The notes beneath the pieces were generated by a model. That model saw only the letters and a list, made by a program, of their open reading frames with translations, had not been told where the DNA came from and ran no database searches. Positions 17,841 through 26,677 of a stretch of 52,955 bases of DNA are shown piece after piece. How positions within the stretch are numbered: position 1 is the first letter of the stretch; every line of letters begins with the position of its first letter. The stretch spans positions 301 to 53,255 of the forward strand of contig JABDCJ010000010.1 of the NCBI GenBank assembly GCA_013288145.1, given 5' to 3'. A program made the position numbers and the translations under genes. The stretch is from Nitrososphaerota archaeon (lineage in GTDB: Archaea; Thermoproteota; Nitrososphaeria; Nitrososphaerales; CADDZS01).

Positions 17841-18425
17841 TTAGATCAGGACCACGTGAACTTCGTGCGGGCCGTGTACACCCAAAACCGACTTCAGCTC
17901 GATGTCAGAAGTCCGCGAAGGACCTCCAATGAATGTAATGGACGGCTTTTTTTCAGACTCTGGTCTCAACAGGTTTCCCATTATGGGGGAGAGCTTTGAA
18001 AGCTTTCCAAGGATTTTACCTTTCTCAAGAATGGCGATGTGCACGCGTGTCAGAGAGGAAAGCAATCGGTGTTCGTCGGTAAAAGAAACGTCAACTATAG
18101 TGCCCGTCTGGGCGATTCCATACTCTGCCATCGTGATTCCAACGTCGATTAGACCCATTACCTCCCTCGGATTTTTCTCAAGTTTTTCGTAGCTTATGGT
18201 TCCATTTACTTTTCGAGAAATATCATAACGAGAACCATTATACGAGAGAGCAATATCAGGAGAACAGCAGCTATCGCCCTTTCCACGCGTTTGAATAAGA
18301 TTGTTGATTATTGAAGCGACTTCATCCGGATTTTTTGCAGGATAGATCATTCCCGCCTGCTTTGAAAAACGTAGTGAAAATTCATCCACTGCGGCTGACG
18401 CAGATGAAGACATTTCTTCGATCAT
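17841..18425 (-). CDS. lutC: LutC-like LUD-domain protein
   Basis: A LUD-domain protein of about 194 residues. The AEYGIAQTGTIVD segment corresponds to the conserved core of LutC/YkgG, followed by a GGPSRTSDIE motif and the C-terminal GVHGPHEVHVVLI. LutC is the third component of the LutABC lactate-oxidation complex. I use the ATG at 18425; an upstream in-frame GTG at 18473 would add a basic 16-residue tail unlike the family. An AATTAA element near 18474-18482 fits the shorter form. It is almost certainly co-transcribed with the LutBA-like fusion. Confidence 0.83.
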   Translation of the reverse strand: MIEEMSSSASAAVDEFSLRFSKQAGMIYPAKNPDEVASIINNLIQTRGKGDSCCSPDIALSYNGSRYDISRKVNGTISYEKLEKNPREVMGLIDVGITMAEYGIAQTGTIVDVSFTDEHRLLSSLTRVHIAILEKGKILGKLSKLSPIMGNLLRPESEKKPSITFIGGPSRTSDIELKSVLGVHGPHEVHVVLI

Positions 18426-18529
18426 GAGGGTTCTTCGGAGACAGCGTCTCTGTTCTCCAAGATTTTTCCGCACTCTTAATTATTCCTGAAGAAAGCGAAG
18501 TCAGAAAAATTAATGATTTACCAGAGTTC

Positions 18530-19204
18530 TCAACCAAACCTCGTCGGGTCCTTCGAGTGAAGACGTAATCCGAGTCCAGCTCTGATCAAAATAGTTGTGA
18601 CTATCGCGATTCCTCCTCCGATAGCCACGTCCAAGATTCTTGCGCCAATCAACAGTTCGGACTGTCCAGCGGAGATGATTCCCAAGAGTATGATAATAAG
18701 TGGAACTATGAATAGCTGAGACAAAATCGTGTTGGCGCCTCGCAAACTGAACATTCCGATCATGACTAAAAGCAAAGTCACTCCGAGAAAATAGGAGTTG
18801 TATATTCCCAAAATCAGGGCCACAGCGATCAGCCCACTGCCCAAGGTGCCGATAAACACCGCAAGAGTAGAAGTTGCGGTCGAGCTCACGGTCGAGCGGA
18901 GCGTGATAATTATTATGAGCAGAACCCAGTAGTCCCTGGGAAGCCTAAGCGCGATTCCTATGGCGAGCCCGACTGAACATGCTACCCCGACTAGAAAAGC
19001 TCGCATGAGCACTTGCAGTCGCGGCGACAACCCCTCCGGGAAGGACTGCTCTTGTGTTGGCGAAACAGATCCAATACTCTGTATTGGGCCTTGAGCTTTG
19101 GAAGGAATTGTGCTCTTCTCTGTTATACGATTTTTACGCGATCTAAAAAATCGGGCTAATGCAAATCCAAATAGAGCCCACAGTGCCCCGGCGGAGACCA
19201 GCAA
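18530..19204 (-). CDS. FUSC-like membrane protein, C-terminal half (frameshifted)
   Basis: A hydrophobic 224-residue product with at least six membrane segments and the ALRLPRDYWVLLIIIITLR motif of the fusaric acid resistance (FUSC) transporter family. Its frame stays open upstream to about 19315, before the TTG called as start, giving extra membrane-protein-like residues (ALFFAVGVGL). That extension overlaps the stop of the gene at 19311-19652, which encodes the missing N-terminal half in another frame. The two pieces therefore look like one broken gene, or an assembly or read error. It lies upstream of the lut-like genes on the same strand. Confidence 0.7.
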   Translation of the reverse strand: MLVSAGALWALFGFALARFFRSRKNRITEKSTIPSKAQGPIQSIGSVSPTQEQSFPEGLSPRLQVLMRAFLVGVACSVGLAIGIALRLPRDYWVLLIIIITLRSTVSSTATSTLAVFIGTLGSGLIAVALILGIYNSYFLGVTLLLVMIGMFSLRGANTILSQLFIVPLIIILLGIISAGQSELLIGARILDVAIGGGIAIVTTILIRAGLGLRLHSKDPTRFG

Positions 19205-19310
19205 CAGTCCCGTCGCGGCGGCGATTTCTGAACCGCCGGGGAGACCGACACCAACGGCAAAAAAAAGTGCTCGTAATTGTAGCGACAGTTGCCCAACTCG
19301 GATAAACTCC

Positions 19311-19652
19311 CTACATCAGTGCTGTGAATACTCCGACTCCAACTAGAGAGATTGCCAGATTGCCTGTGGTATTTACAAGCCTCCCTACGGCGAACGCAGT
19401 CGCTTCGATGAAACAGGCTGCCAGGAGTATCTTCAAAGAAGTCGAACTAGTGCGAGATCCCAACGTGTTAGTGAGGAACAATGCACCGAGGGTTGCGTAT
19501 GCAAGTACTAGTTGACCTGTCGCAAGCGCCAAAATGAATGGAACAAAGACGAAGATCGCTTCTCTAAGTCCCGCCGAGAAATTGATAAGAGATCTATCGA
19601 CGTGAAAGATTTCTCGAAAGTTTTTGCTTTGTGCTGCTTTGGTGAGTAACAA
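19311..19652 (-). CDS. FUSC-like membrane protein, N-terminal half (frameshifted)
   Basis: The 113 residues contain about three membrane helices (FVFVPFILALATG, the LGALFLTNT region, FIEATAFAVGRL) in the style of the first half of FUSC-family transporters, and end abruptly with TAG at 19311. The continuation is in a different frame in the 18530-19204 piece. Start is TTG (19652). Joined, the halves give about 370 residues with one four-helix block repeated. Whether it is a pseudogene or a sequencing error cannot be decided here. Confidence 0.65.
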   Translation of the reverse strand: MLLTKAAQSKNFREIFHVDRSLINFSAGLREAIFVFVPFILALATGQLVLAYATLGALFLTNTLGSRTSSTSLKILLAACFIEATAFAVGRLVNTTGNLAISLVGVGVFTALM

Positions 19653-19968
19653 CTTGATCGGGATTCACCGCCGTCCCACTGGCTGGAATTTTCTGGAGAA
19701 GAAAGAGATCTGGGGTTTACCGCATAACCATGTCGCGTTGAGAAAGCGCAGCTCGAATGCAATGCCTAAACATCTATGTTCTGACTTAGCCACGGTGGAG
19801 CTGTGATAGGCATCTCGACGGTTGCTAATTCGGCAGGTCTAATCAAGACGGTTACACCAAGTTTGATGAACGCCTTCTAGATCGAGAAGTATCCCATATA
19901 CATTGTGAGAGATAATTCACTGCCAATTGTTAGGCTAAGAATTCAAAAGTTAAGATTTACCCCGGTAT
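19653..19968. other. Intergenic stretch without recognised gene
   Basis: About 316 bases between the FUSC-like fragments and the DUF35 gene. No frame here gives a protein-like product and no tRNA or clear hairpin terminator is visible. It should contain the promoter of the FUSC-like gene, but no convincing TATA element stands out. Confidence 0.4.
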
Positions 19969-20361
19969 TCATTCCAGGTTGAAAAAAGTTCGGGGCCATT
20001 TGCCAGCACCTACATCTTCGAAAGTAATGACAACCTTTGATCCGTGAACCGGTCTGCGATCTCCTCGCAGAACTCCAAGTAAATTACCTCCTTCATCCAG
20101 TTTTACGATAGCAAGTGTGTAAGGAGTCTCGACCGGAAATTCCTTTGACTTTACGTAGACATCTGTAAATGAAACCACTTTACCTTTTCCGGAAAGTCCC
20201 ATTGATTCGAGGTTCAGAGATCGGCAAACTCTGCAGCTCGGTCTGGTGGGAACCGTAATGTGACCAAACTCGCACCTTAGACCAATCAAAGTACCCTTTC
20301 GAGCTTCGGCGTAAAAGGTATCGACGGTAATCGGGAGTTTTGCTTGGGTCATTTGTCTCAC
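19969..20361 (-). CDS. DUF35 OB-fold acyl-CoA-associated zinc protein
   Basis: A 130-residue DUF35 protein with an N-terminal rubredoxin-like zinc hook and an OB-fold. The hook ligands are C29 (LRCEFGH) and C42/C45 (CRVC); the usual first CxxC pair is reduced, with H possibly substituting. In archaea DUF35 proteins bridge thiolase and HMG-CoA synthase and bind the CoA moiety. The ATG overlaps the thiolase stop by four bases (ATGA), so the two are translationally coupled and probably form a complex. No HMG-CoA synthase gene is present in the window. Confidence 0.85.
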   Translation of the reverse strand: MRQMTQAKLPITVDTFYAEARKGTLIGLRCEFGHITVPTRPSCRVCRSLNLESMGLSGKGKVVSFTDVYVKSKEFPVETPYTLAIVKLDEGGNLLGVLRGDRRPVHGSKVVITFEDVGAGKWPRTFFNLE

Positions 20362-21521
20362 CTAGCTTTGAAAATATGTACAAGAGCGTTAACGCCCGCG
20401 CCGCCCATTGAGTGAGTCATCGCCAGCCTTGCATCTTTTACCTGTCTTTCACCGGTAACGAGACCAGATAGCTGCTGGTAAACTTCGTAAACCTGACCGA
20501 TCCCGCTGGAGCCAATTGGATGACCCTTGGCTTTCAGTCCTCCGGAAGTGTTTACAGGAATTTCGCCGCCCAAACCAGTCGCCCCAGCTTCGGCAAGTTT
20601 TCCTCCCATTCCTTTTTCGCACAGCCCGATATCTTCGTAAGCGATAATTTCGTTAATCGTGAAGGCGTCGTGAATCTCGATCAGATCCATTTCTTTGATG
20701 CTTGCACCGGACATTTCAAGCGCCTTCTTTGAAGAAATCTTCGTTGCCTGGAAGCTGGTCAGTTCATCCCTGTATACAAAGTCAGAGTCGCTGGCTTCGG
20801 CACTACCCACGAGATCAATCGGAGCGTGGCTAAACTTTCCGGCTAGCTCCGGAGAACAAAGCGCAATGGCGCTTGCACCGTCGCACATTGGAGAGCAGTC
20901 CAAGAGTTTCAGTGGGGAACAGATTTGTTTTGATGAAAGTACGTCTTGTACGGTGATCTCTCTGTGCAGGTATGCCTTTGGGTTTTCCATAGCGTTGTGA
21001 TGGTTCTTCACAGCGATGCAGGCTAGCTGTTCTTCAGTGGTGCCGTATTTTCTCATGTGTTCCCTTGCAGAAAGTGCGTTCAGCGCCGCGAGGTTTGCTC
21101 CGCTCCACTGCTCGAACGGTCTGCTAGATGCCATGGAAATAATTTCGACTGCAGCCGGAGTGTCCAGAGTCGTCATCTTTTCAACGCCGCAGCAAATGAC
21201 AACATCGTACACACCTGATAGAATTGCAAGGATGCCGGACCTCAGAGCTGACCCGCCGGATGAAGAGACGCTCTCTTTTCTTGTCGTCGGGGTATTTGGA
21301 AAACCGTAATTGTTTGTGACCTCGGCTCCGCTCGCCTTGTGTTCGAACGCTTCGAAGGCTTGGCCAATGTAAATTGCTCCGACGGATTTCCTATCCAGTG
21401 CAGGACAGTTTGCGAAAATTTCGTCGAAGGCTTCGTACAACAGTTCAGCAGCAGAAAACCCTTGTCGCTTACCGTAACTGGCGCAGCCCGCAGAGATGAG
21501 ACTGCACAGTTGTTTACTCAA
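20358..21521 (-). CDS. Thiolase-family acyl-CoA acyltransferase
   Basis: A 387-residue thiolase of the SCP-x/archaeal type. It has the nucleophile-region motif SVSSSGGSALRSGI, HDAFTINEI, NTSGGLKAKGHPIGSSG and the C-terminal HSMGGAGVN. The expected active-site cysteine is not in the usual CSSG form; a serine-rich SSSGG takes that place, as in many archaeal and SCP-x-like members, so condensing activity should be checked. It starts at TTG (21521) and diverges from the amidase. It is coupled to the DUF35 gene. Confidence 0.84.
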   Translation of the reverse strand: MSKQLCSLISAGCASYGKRQGFSAAELLYEAFDEIFANCPALDRKSVGAIYIGQAFEAFEHKASGAEVTNNYGFPNTPTTRKESVSSSGGSALRSGILAILSGVYDVVICCGVEKMTTLDTPAAVEIISMASSRPFEQWSGANLAALNALSAREHMRKYGTTEEQLACIAVKNHHNAMENPKAYLHREITVQDVLSSKQICSPLKLLDCSPMCDGASAIALCSPELAGKFSHAPIDLVGSAEASDSDFVYRDELTSFQATKISSKKALEMSGASIKEMDLIEIHDAFTINEIIAYEDIGLCEKGMGGKLAEAGATGLGGEIPVNTSGGLKAKGHPIGSSGIGQVYEVYQQLSGLVTGERQVKDARLAMTHSMGGAGVNALVHIFKAR

Positions 21522-21637
21522 GTTTGAAAAGCAGAACTCACCTTACGATCGAGTCTTATTCTGTTTTTCCCGCACAAGGGTCGATTGCTCCGGCAATCAT
21601 ATTTACTAATTGAAATCGACCAATGATTGATCGCTGA

Positions 21638-23005
21638 TTGTCGCAGCCTTATTCGTTGAAAAGAGTGGCGGAGGAGCTCAGATCCCAGCGGCTGGATGTT
21701 CAACAGCTCGTTCGAGACGAAATCTCAAACATTCAAACCTATGAAGAATTCAATGCGTTTGTAACTACCTTCGATTTAGACTCGGAAATTGTTTCGAAGA
21801 ATCTTGCGAAAGCAAAATCGCATTTCGAAAGAAAATCGTCAGATGAAGATCAGACTTCTCTACTGGGTATTCCATTTACTGTAAAGGATAATGTCTTCGT
21901 GGCAGGTTATCGCACCACGGCAGGATGCGTTGCGTTCAAGGATTTTGTACCATTAGCGAGCGGAGACGTTTTTGATTTATTTTATTCCAGAGGCGCGATT
22001 CCTCTTGGTAAAACAAATCTCCATGAGCTCGCGCTAGGACCGACGTGTCATGCTTCATTCTTTGGTCCGGTCCGTAACGCAGTCGATTCAACCAGGGTTG
22101 CTGGTGGATCCAGCGGCGGCTCTGCGGTTTCGGTAGCGAGGGCAAAATATGCGATGCTCACAATTGGATCTGACACCGGAGGTTCTGTGAGAATTCCCGC
22201 TGCTCTCTGTGGAGTCTGCGGGCTAAAACCAACCTTCGGTACCATAAGCGCTTCAGGCGTGTTTCCGCTCAGTGGAACTCTTGACACAGTTGGAATGCTC
22301 GCACGTACAATGGAGGATCTAACGTTCGGTCTATCAGCCTTGATTCCAGAAATATTTGGAAAAGAGGTTCCGAAGAGAACTAGAGGTAAAAAGCAAAGAA
22401 TCGGAATTCCGGGCGGTCGCTACTTCGATGGAGCCGACGATTTAGTTTTGAAAGCGTTCTGGAATGCAATTGACAGAGTGCGAGAAGAATTTGAAATCGT
22501 CGAAGGAATCTCAATTCCCGACGAAGAGAAAATCGCTAGGATAAGGAGAGCCATAATGCTGAGGGAAGGTGCGTGGTTTTACTCCGAGGTACTCGCAAAT
22601 CCTGAATACCGCGAAAAGATGGATCCTGATGTTCTGGCCGCTTTCGATGCCGGTGGCAAGATGGGCATGATCGAAGCAATGCAGGCAGAGTCATTCAGAT
22701 TGGCGTTCACCTCAAAGATGTTCGGGGTATTCGACGAGGTAGATTTTGTCGCTACTCCGACGTGCCTAATTGAAGCGCCGAAAGTTGAGGATATGATGAA
22801 TCGCGAGGAATACGCGAGGCAGAGACCGCTGCTCATTCGCAATCCCGAAGTATGGAATCTTTGCGGTTTTCCGGCATTAACACTTCCAAGCCACAGACTA
22901 GGCGGGACCTCGCTTCCGATGGGTTTCCAACTAGCAGCGAGATACGGTAACGATCGGGAGGTTGTAGAAGCCGGAAACAGGATATGGCAATCGATTCATT
23001 CTTGA
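21638..23005 (+). CDS. Amidase signature family hydrolase
   Basis: A 455-residue amidase with the full Ser-cisSer-Lys triad. The lysine lies in FTVKDN, and the glycine/serine-rich signature GGSSGGSAVSVA and GSDTGGSVRIPA supplies both serines. Relatives include GatA, but no GatB or GatC is nearby and the C-terminus (ALTLPSH) is that of a catabolic amidase. It starts at TTG (21638) with ATATTTAC about 35 bases upstream. It may release ammonia or an amine from an N-acyl or amide substrate taken up by the island; the substrate is unknown. Confidence 0.88.
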   Translation: MSQPYSLKRVAEELRSQRLDVQQLVRDEISNIQTYEEFNAFVTTFDLDSEIVSKNLAKAKSHFERKSSDEDQTSLLGIPFTVKDNVFVAGYRTTAGCVAFKDFVPLASGDVFDLFYSRGAIPLGKTNLHELALGPTCHASFFGPVRNAVDSTRVAGGSSGGSAVSVARAKYAMLTIGSDTGGSVRIPAALCGVCGLKPTFGTISASGVFPLSGTLDTVGMLARTMEDLTFGLSALIPEIFGKEVPKRTRGKKQRIGIPGGRYFDGADDLVLKAFWNAIDRVREEFEIVEGISIPDEEKIARIRRAIMLREGAWFYSEVLANPEYREKMDPDVLAAFDAGGKMGMIEAMQAESFRLAFTSKMFGVFDEVDFVATPTCLIEAPKVEDMMNREEYARQRPLLIRNPEVWNLCGFPALTLPSHRLGGTSLPMGFQLAARYGNDREVVEAGNRIWQSIHS

Positions 23006-23117
23006 TTACGCCATTCAATTTTTGATTTCGATTTCCCGTGAGTTAGAAATTAGTTTCTTGTACAGAAAGCATTAATTTCTCGGGACTAGACGGTGGGAAT
23101 CAAAGGCCCATTCGACA

Positions 23118-24140
23118 ATGGCTAGAAGTAGATCAAGCAAAGCACTCGAAATTGCAGTTGATATCGGCGAGAATGAACAGGATCCAAATGAATTCAAGCA
23201 ATGCGTAATTCTATCCGAAAAGATGGGCTTTGATATTGCCTGGCTTGGAGATCATTTCATGCCCTGGGCGCATAGCAGTGATCGTTCTTCGTACGTCTGG
23301 TCACTAATGGGATCCTGCCTTGAGGCTACTAAGAAGATTAGATTGGGGCCGTATGTCACAACCCCGATTGGTGCAAGATATCATCCTTTGATCATTGCGC
23401 AGGCTTCCGCTACTCTTGACAACATGTACCCGGGAAGATTCGTACTAACGGTCGGCACAGGCGAAGCAATGAACGAAGTCCCGTTTTTTGAGAGATGGCC
23501 GGGCTGGAACGAGCGAATGGAAAGGCTTGTCGAAGGCATGCAGATGATACGGAAGATGTGGGACAGCAAGACGTTCTTTGATTTTGATGGCAAGTACTTC
23601 AAGGCAAATCAAGTCTACCTCTACACTAGAACCAGAACTCCGATGAAGATCTATGTTTCCGGCGTCGGCCCAAAGATGGCGAGAGCCGCGGGAGAATTTG
23701 GGGATGCTCTAATCACGCTGTCGCACGCGAACCCGCTGGAAAGGTGCAGGGATTTGATATTTCCTGAGTTTGAAGAAGGTGCAAGGAGCGCAGGAAAAGA
23801 TCCTTCAAAGATGGAAAAAGTGGTTTCTCTGAGCTTTACCCTGAAGGATCCTGAAACATACAACAAAACTGAACGGCGTTACGCAGGAATCGTAGCTAAA
23901 GAATCCTTTAACGAGCCCGACCCGAGAAAAATTGAGCAGATGGGAAGAGATCTTCCCAAAGAAGAGCTACTCAAGTCCACGGTATTTCTGGAGAAATGGT
24001 CTGACGTGATCGACCTTATTTCAAAGTTTCAGGAGATTGGAGTGACTCAGGTTGTGCTCCCCTCTGGTGCGGACAGGAAGATGATCAGGACGTTCGGCCA
24101 GAAAGTCCTCCCGCAATTCAAGACTAAAAGTCGCCGTTAG
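23118..24140 (+). CDS. LLM-class (F420-dependent type) oxidoreductase
   Basis: Luciferase-like TIM barrel of 340 residues. It shows the LGDHFMPW motif near residue 40, GTGEAMNEVPF near 120, and the KIYVSGVGPKMA strand, a combination typical of F420-dependent glucose-6-phosphate and alcohol dehydrogenases and methylene-H4MPT reductase relatives. Hydride transfer to or from coenzyme F420 is expected. The gene stands alone on the plus strand, converging on the TIM-barrel gene at 24170. A sugar or alcohol substrate is likely given the context, but is not shown. Confidence 0.85.
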   Translation: MARSRSSKALEIAVDIGENEQDPNEFKQCVILSEKMGFDIAWLGDHFMPWAHSSDRSSYVWSLMGSCLEATKKIRLGPYVTTPIGARYHPLIIAQASATLDNMYPGRFVLTVGTGEAMNEVPFFERWPGWNERMERLVEGMQMIRKMWDSKTFFDFDGKYFKANQVYLYTRTRTPMKIYVSGVGPKMARAAGEFGDALITLSHANPLERCRDLIFPEFEEGARSAGKDPSKMEKVVSLSFTLKDPETYNKTERRYAGIVAKESFNEPDPRKIEQMGRDLPKEELLKSTVFLEKWSDVIDLISKFQEIGVTQVVLPSGADRKMIRTFGQKVLPQFKTKSRR

Positions 24141-24169
24141 GAACGATCATCTGTTCTAAGCTGCGGCTC

Positions 24170-24946
24170 TCAAGAAACTCCAAGTTTATTCAGGTAAGCC
24201 TTGCTAATTGCAAGACTCTGAACCGGATCTCGAAGGCAGTAATCTTGCTCGATAATGTACCACTCGACTCGTGCTTCCCTGCAGGCCTCAATTATGGAAG
24301 GCATGTTCATGTTTCCCTCGCCTACTTCCATTGTCATTGGCTTTCCGCTGACCACTCCCATGTCCTTGATGTGGACTAGTGGCATCCTTCCCCGGTACTC
24401 TCGTAGCCACTCTTCCGGATCGCCCCCGGCATTCTGAATCCAGTAAACGTCGAGCTCGGCAAGATAATCCTCCCAGTTTGATTCATTGAAGACGATTTCC
24501 ATCGCTGTCTTTCCCGCAAATTTTTCAAACTCTTTCGCGTGGTTATGGTAGGCGAATTTTATTCCGTCTTCTTTCATCCTTTTTCCAAACGAAGCGAGCA
24601 TTCGAGTCCCGGACAGATAGCCCTCTTCATCTTTACAAAACCGGTCGTTCGGTAGTGTTGGAACCACTGCGTATTCCAGCCCGAGTATTTTAAAGCTCTT
24701 TAGAGCATTTTCAATACCATTCTCTAGCCGTTCGAATCCCGTATGTGCTGAAAAAGCATTCAGCCCCAGCTCATTCAAAAGACCCTTCAAGTCGACCGCG
24801 TCAAATTGCAGCAGAAGACTGTCGAGGTCAAGCTCGACCGCTTCAAACCCGATGTCTCTAAGCTGCTTGAATGTACTACCAACTTCTTTCGGATTATTCA
24901 ACTTGCTACGGATGGTATACGAGTTGAATGCCAGCTTGGTAGCCAT
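24170..24946 (-). CDS. IolE-like xylose-isomerase-type TIM barrel
   Basis: A sugar phosphate isomerase/epimerase-like protein of about 258 residues. Numbered from the upstream TTG, it has HNH at 141-143 followed by E147, LDVYW (D173), HIKD (H199) and IEQD (E240). This is the pattern of IolE-type dehydratases and of proteins that act on 3-keto-glycosides. I place the start at ATG (24946, MATKLAFN); the TTG seven codons upstream is the alternative. It is convergent with the LLM gene and lies 94 bases after the PLP-enzyme gene on the same strand. Confidence 0.84.
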   Translation of the reverse strand: MATKLAFNSYTIRSKLNNPKEVGSTFKQLRDIGFEAVELDLDSLLLQFDAVDLKGLLNELGLNAFSAHTGFERLENGIENALKSFKILGLEYAVVPTLPNDRFCKDEEGYLSGTRMLASFGKRMKEDGIKFAYHNHAKEFEKFAGKTAMEIVFNESNWEDYLAELDVYWIQNAGGDPEEWLREYRGRMPLVHIKDMGVVSGKPMTMEVGEGNMNMPSIIEACREARVEWYIIEQDYCLRDPVQSLAISKAYLNKLGVS

Positions 24947-25040
24947 TAACTCAATGGAACAACTCAATTAGTTACCGGATGAAGCTGAGAAGTTCCTAAC
25001 GATAAGACTGCGGATACTTGGAGTTGAAGACCGGGATGAA

Positions 25041-26129
25041 TTACTTCATCATTCCACGAGCAGCAACCTTCCAGACGTTTTCCACATTGCCCTTTCTCAA
25101 CGCAACCATTTCCTCGTGCTGGTTAATGCAGGTGCAGCAGTGCTGGGGAATCGCCTGCACGCGGTCACCGACCTTTAGAGAGCGGGTTGCACCTTTGAGC
25201 AAGACGTTTGCATGTTCTTCGGAAAATCCGTAGATCTCCGCTCCTTCAAGGCCGACCAGCCACGGATAAGCACAGTGATCGAAATGGAACGCCTTGCTTC
25301 CTGCATCAAGGATCGCTCGATCCTCCGTCGGCTTGCTCATAACTGTGGTCAGGACAGTTAGGGCGCAGTCATCCACGGTCGCAACTTCAGCCTCAACTAG
25401 ATTCATCGCGTTAAACAGATACATTCCGGGCTGTACTTCTGTCACCTCGGGACGCTTTGCATCGATCCACGTGCTGACTGATGAGCCCACGCTGGTCACC
25501 TTGATATCGAGTCCGGCCTTTCGAATTTCCTTCTGGGCGATTGCAATCTGATCCATTGCTTCGGTCGAAAGCTGCTCTCTTTCAGCCTTTGTCTTTCCAT
25601 GCATTGCCTGACCGTCGTATCCCATGACACCAGCAAAAACCAAATTTTTCAGACGTGAGATTTTCTCGGCAAGTGCGCCGGCTTCGATCGGGAGAACTCC
25701 GCACCGGTGCATGCCGACATCGACGTCAACGAACACCTTGAGTTCTGTGCCGACATCAGAGCAAGCTTTTGAGATTTCAACTGCATTTTCGTAATTGTCA
25801 ATCGCAACCTTCAGATCGATTTGATCGGCTAGCCTTGCGAGTCTAGGATACTTTTGTTTCCCTACGACCTCATTTGTAATGAAAATGTCAGTAATACCGT
25901 GAGTTGAAAACACTTCAGCCTCGCTGAGTTTTTGGAGGCAGACACCCTTGGCACCACCTTCCATCTGCAACTTGGCAATCTCCGGGACCTTGTGGGTCTT
26001 TACGTGTGGTCTGAGATTGACACCGCAATCTCGCGTGAATTTCGCCATCCTCTGCAGGTTTCTCTCCATTATGTCCATGTCTAGGACGAGTGAAGGAGTA
26101 TCGAGATCATCAACAGTCTGGGTCGGCAT
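25041..26129 (-). CDS. D-threonine aldolase/D-serine dehydratase-like PLP enzyme
   Basis: A fold-III (alanine-racemase-like) PLP enzyme of 362 residues with the C-terminal metal-binding domain of the DSD1/DTA family. K44 in PHVKTHK is the PLP lysine. VDVGMHRCG and the Q-P-G-M-Y motif are family signatures. The metal site is in IPQHCCTCINQH. Family members cleave D-threonine or D-3-hydroxyaspartate to glycine or glyoxylate derivatives, or dehydrate D-serine. It may yield two-carbon units feeding the neighbouring hydroxyacid enzymes, which is inference. Confidence 0.86.
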   Translation of the reverse strand: MPTQTVDDLDTPSLVLDMDIMERNLQRMAKFTRDCGVNLRPHVKTHKVPEIAKLQMEGGAKGVCLQKLSEAEVFSTHGITDIFITNEVVGKQKYPRLARLADQIDLKVAIDNYENAVEISKACSDVGTELKVFVDVDVGMHRCGVLPIEAGALAEKISRLKNLVFAGVMGYDGQAMHGKTKAEREQLSTEAMDQIAIAQKEIRKAGLDIKVTSVGSSVSTWIDAKRPEVTEVQPGMYLFNAMNLVEAEVATVDDCALTVLTTVMSKPTEDRAILDAGSKAFHFDHCAYPWLVGLEGAEIYGFSEEHANVLLKGATRSLKVGDRVQAIPQHCCTCINQHEEMVALRKGNVENVWKVAARGMMK

Positions 26130-26238
26130 AGGTTCTAGTTTGACTTTCCGAGACTAATATTCTGATTGGAATATGGTGGCTTTGAGAGAAGAGATTCTGT
26201 TCGGTCTTTTGTCATTTCCCGCAAGAAAGAATTAGTTC

Positions 26239-26246
26239 TTTTATAC
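26239..26246 (+). promoter_or_regulatory. TATA box of the 81-aa orphan gene
   Basis: TTTTATAC is centred about 28 bases before the ATG at 26271, the classic spacing for a leaderless archaeal transcript. It is the main evidence that this small frame is expressed. Confidence 0.55.
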
Positions 26247-26270
26247 TAGCTACCTACATATCCAGAACCT

Positions 26271-26516
26271 ATGAATCAAGAAAAAGATGAAGATCAGAAA
26301 TTCATAGACGACGATGAGCAAATGAAATATTCTCAGAAAATCGAAGCTGGGAATTATTCTGAGATCCCGAAGAATTGGCTAGAGTTATTTCTCAAGCGTT
26401 TTGAGACAAACTTGAAGGGGTATGATCAGCATATAGGAATCAAGCGACCCGTTGTTCGGGAAAATCTTGTGAGACAGATAAGCGCAATTCAAGCAGAGTT
26501 ACAGAGACGAGAATAA
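26271..26516 (+). CDS. Small charged protein of unknown function
   Basis: 81 residues, strongly acidic at the N-terminus (DEDQKFIDDDEQ) and helical and basic towards the end. No cysteine, membrane segment or known motif is seen. The central NWLELFLKRFETNLKGYD segment looks like a folded amphipathic helix. A well-placed TATA box supports the ATG start. Not recognised; no function is proposed. Confidence 0.55.
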   Translation: MNQEKDEDQKFIDDDEQMKYSQKIEAGNYSEIPKNWLELFLKRFETNLKGYDQHIGIKRPVVRENLVRQISAIQAELQRRE

Positions 26517-26677
26517 TCCTATATCTCATATCCCTTAAGGTATAACTAGTCTAGTGGAAGGTTATCCAACCTCTTTTTGAATCTCCGAAAATCTTGAAGC
26601 GACACTCAATCATTCTTATTCTGGCTCTATGACTTGGAAAATCATTTTCAAGCCTACCGCCGCTTTTTTGAAACCGA

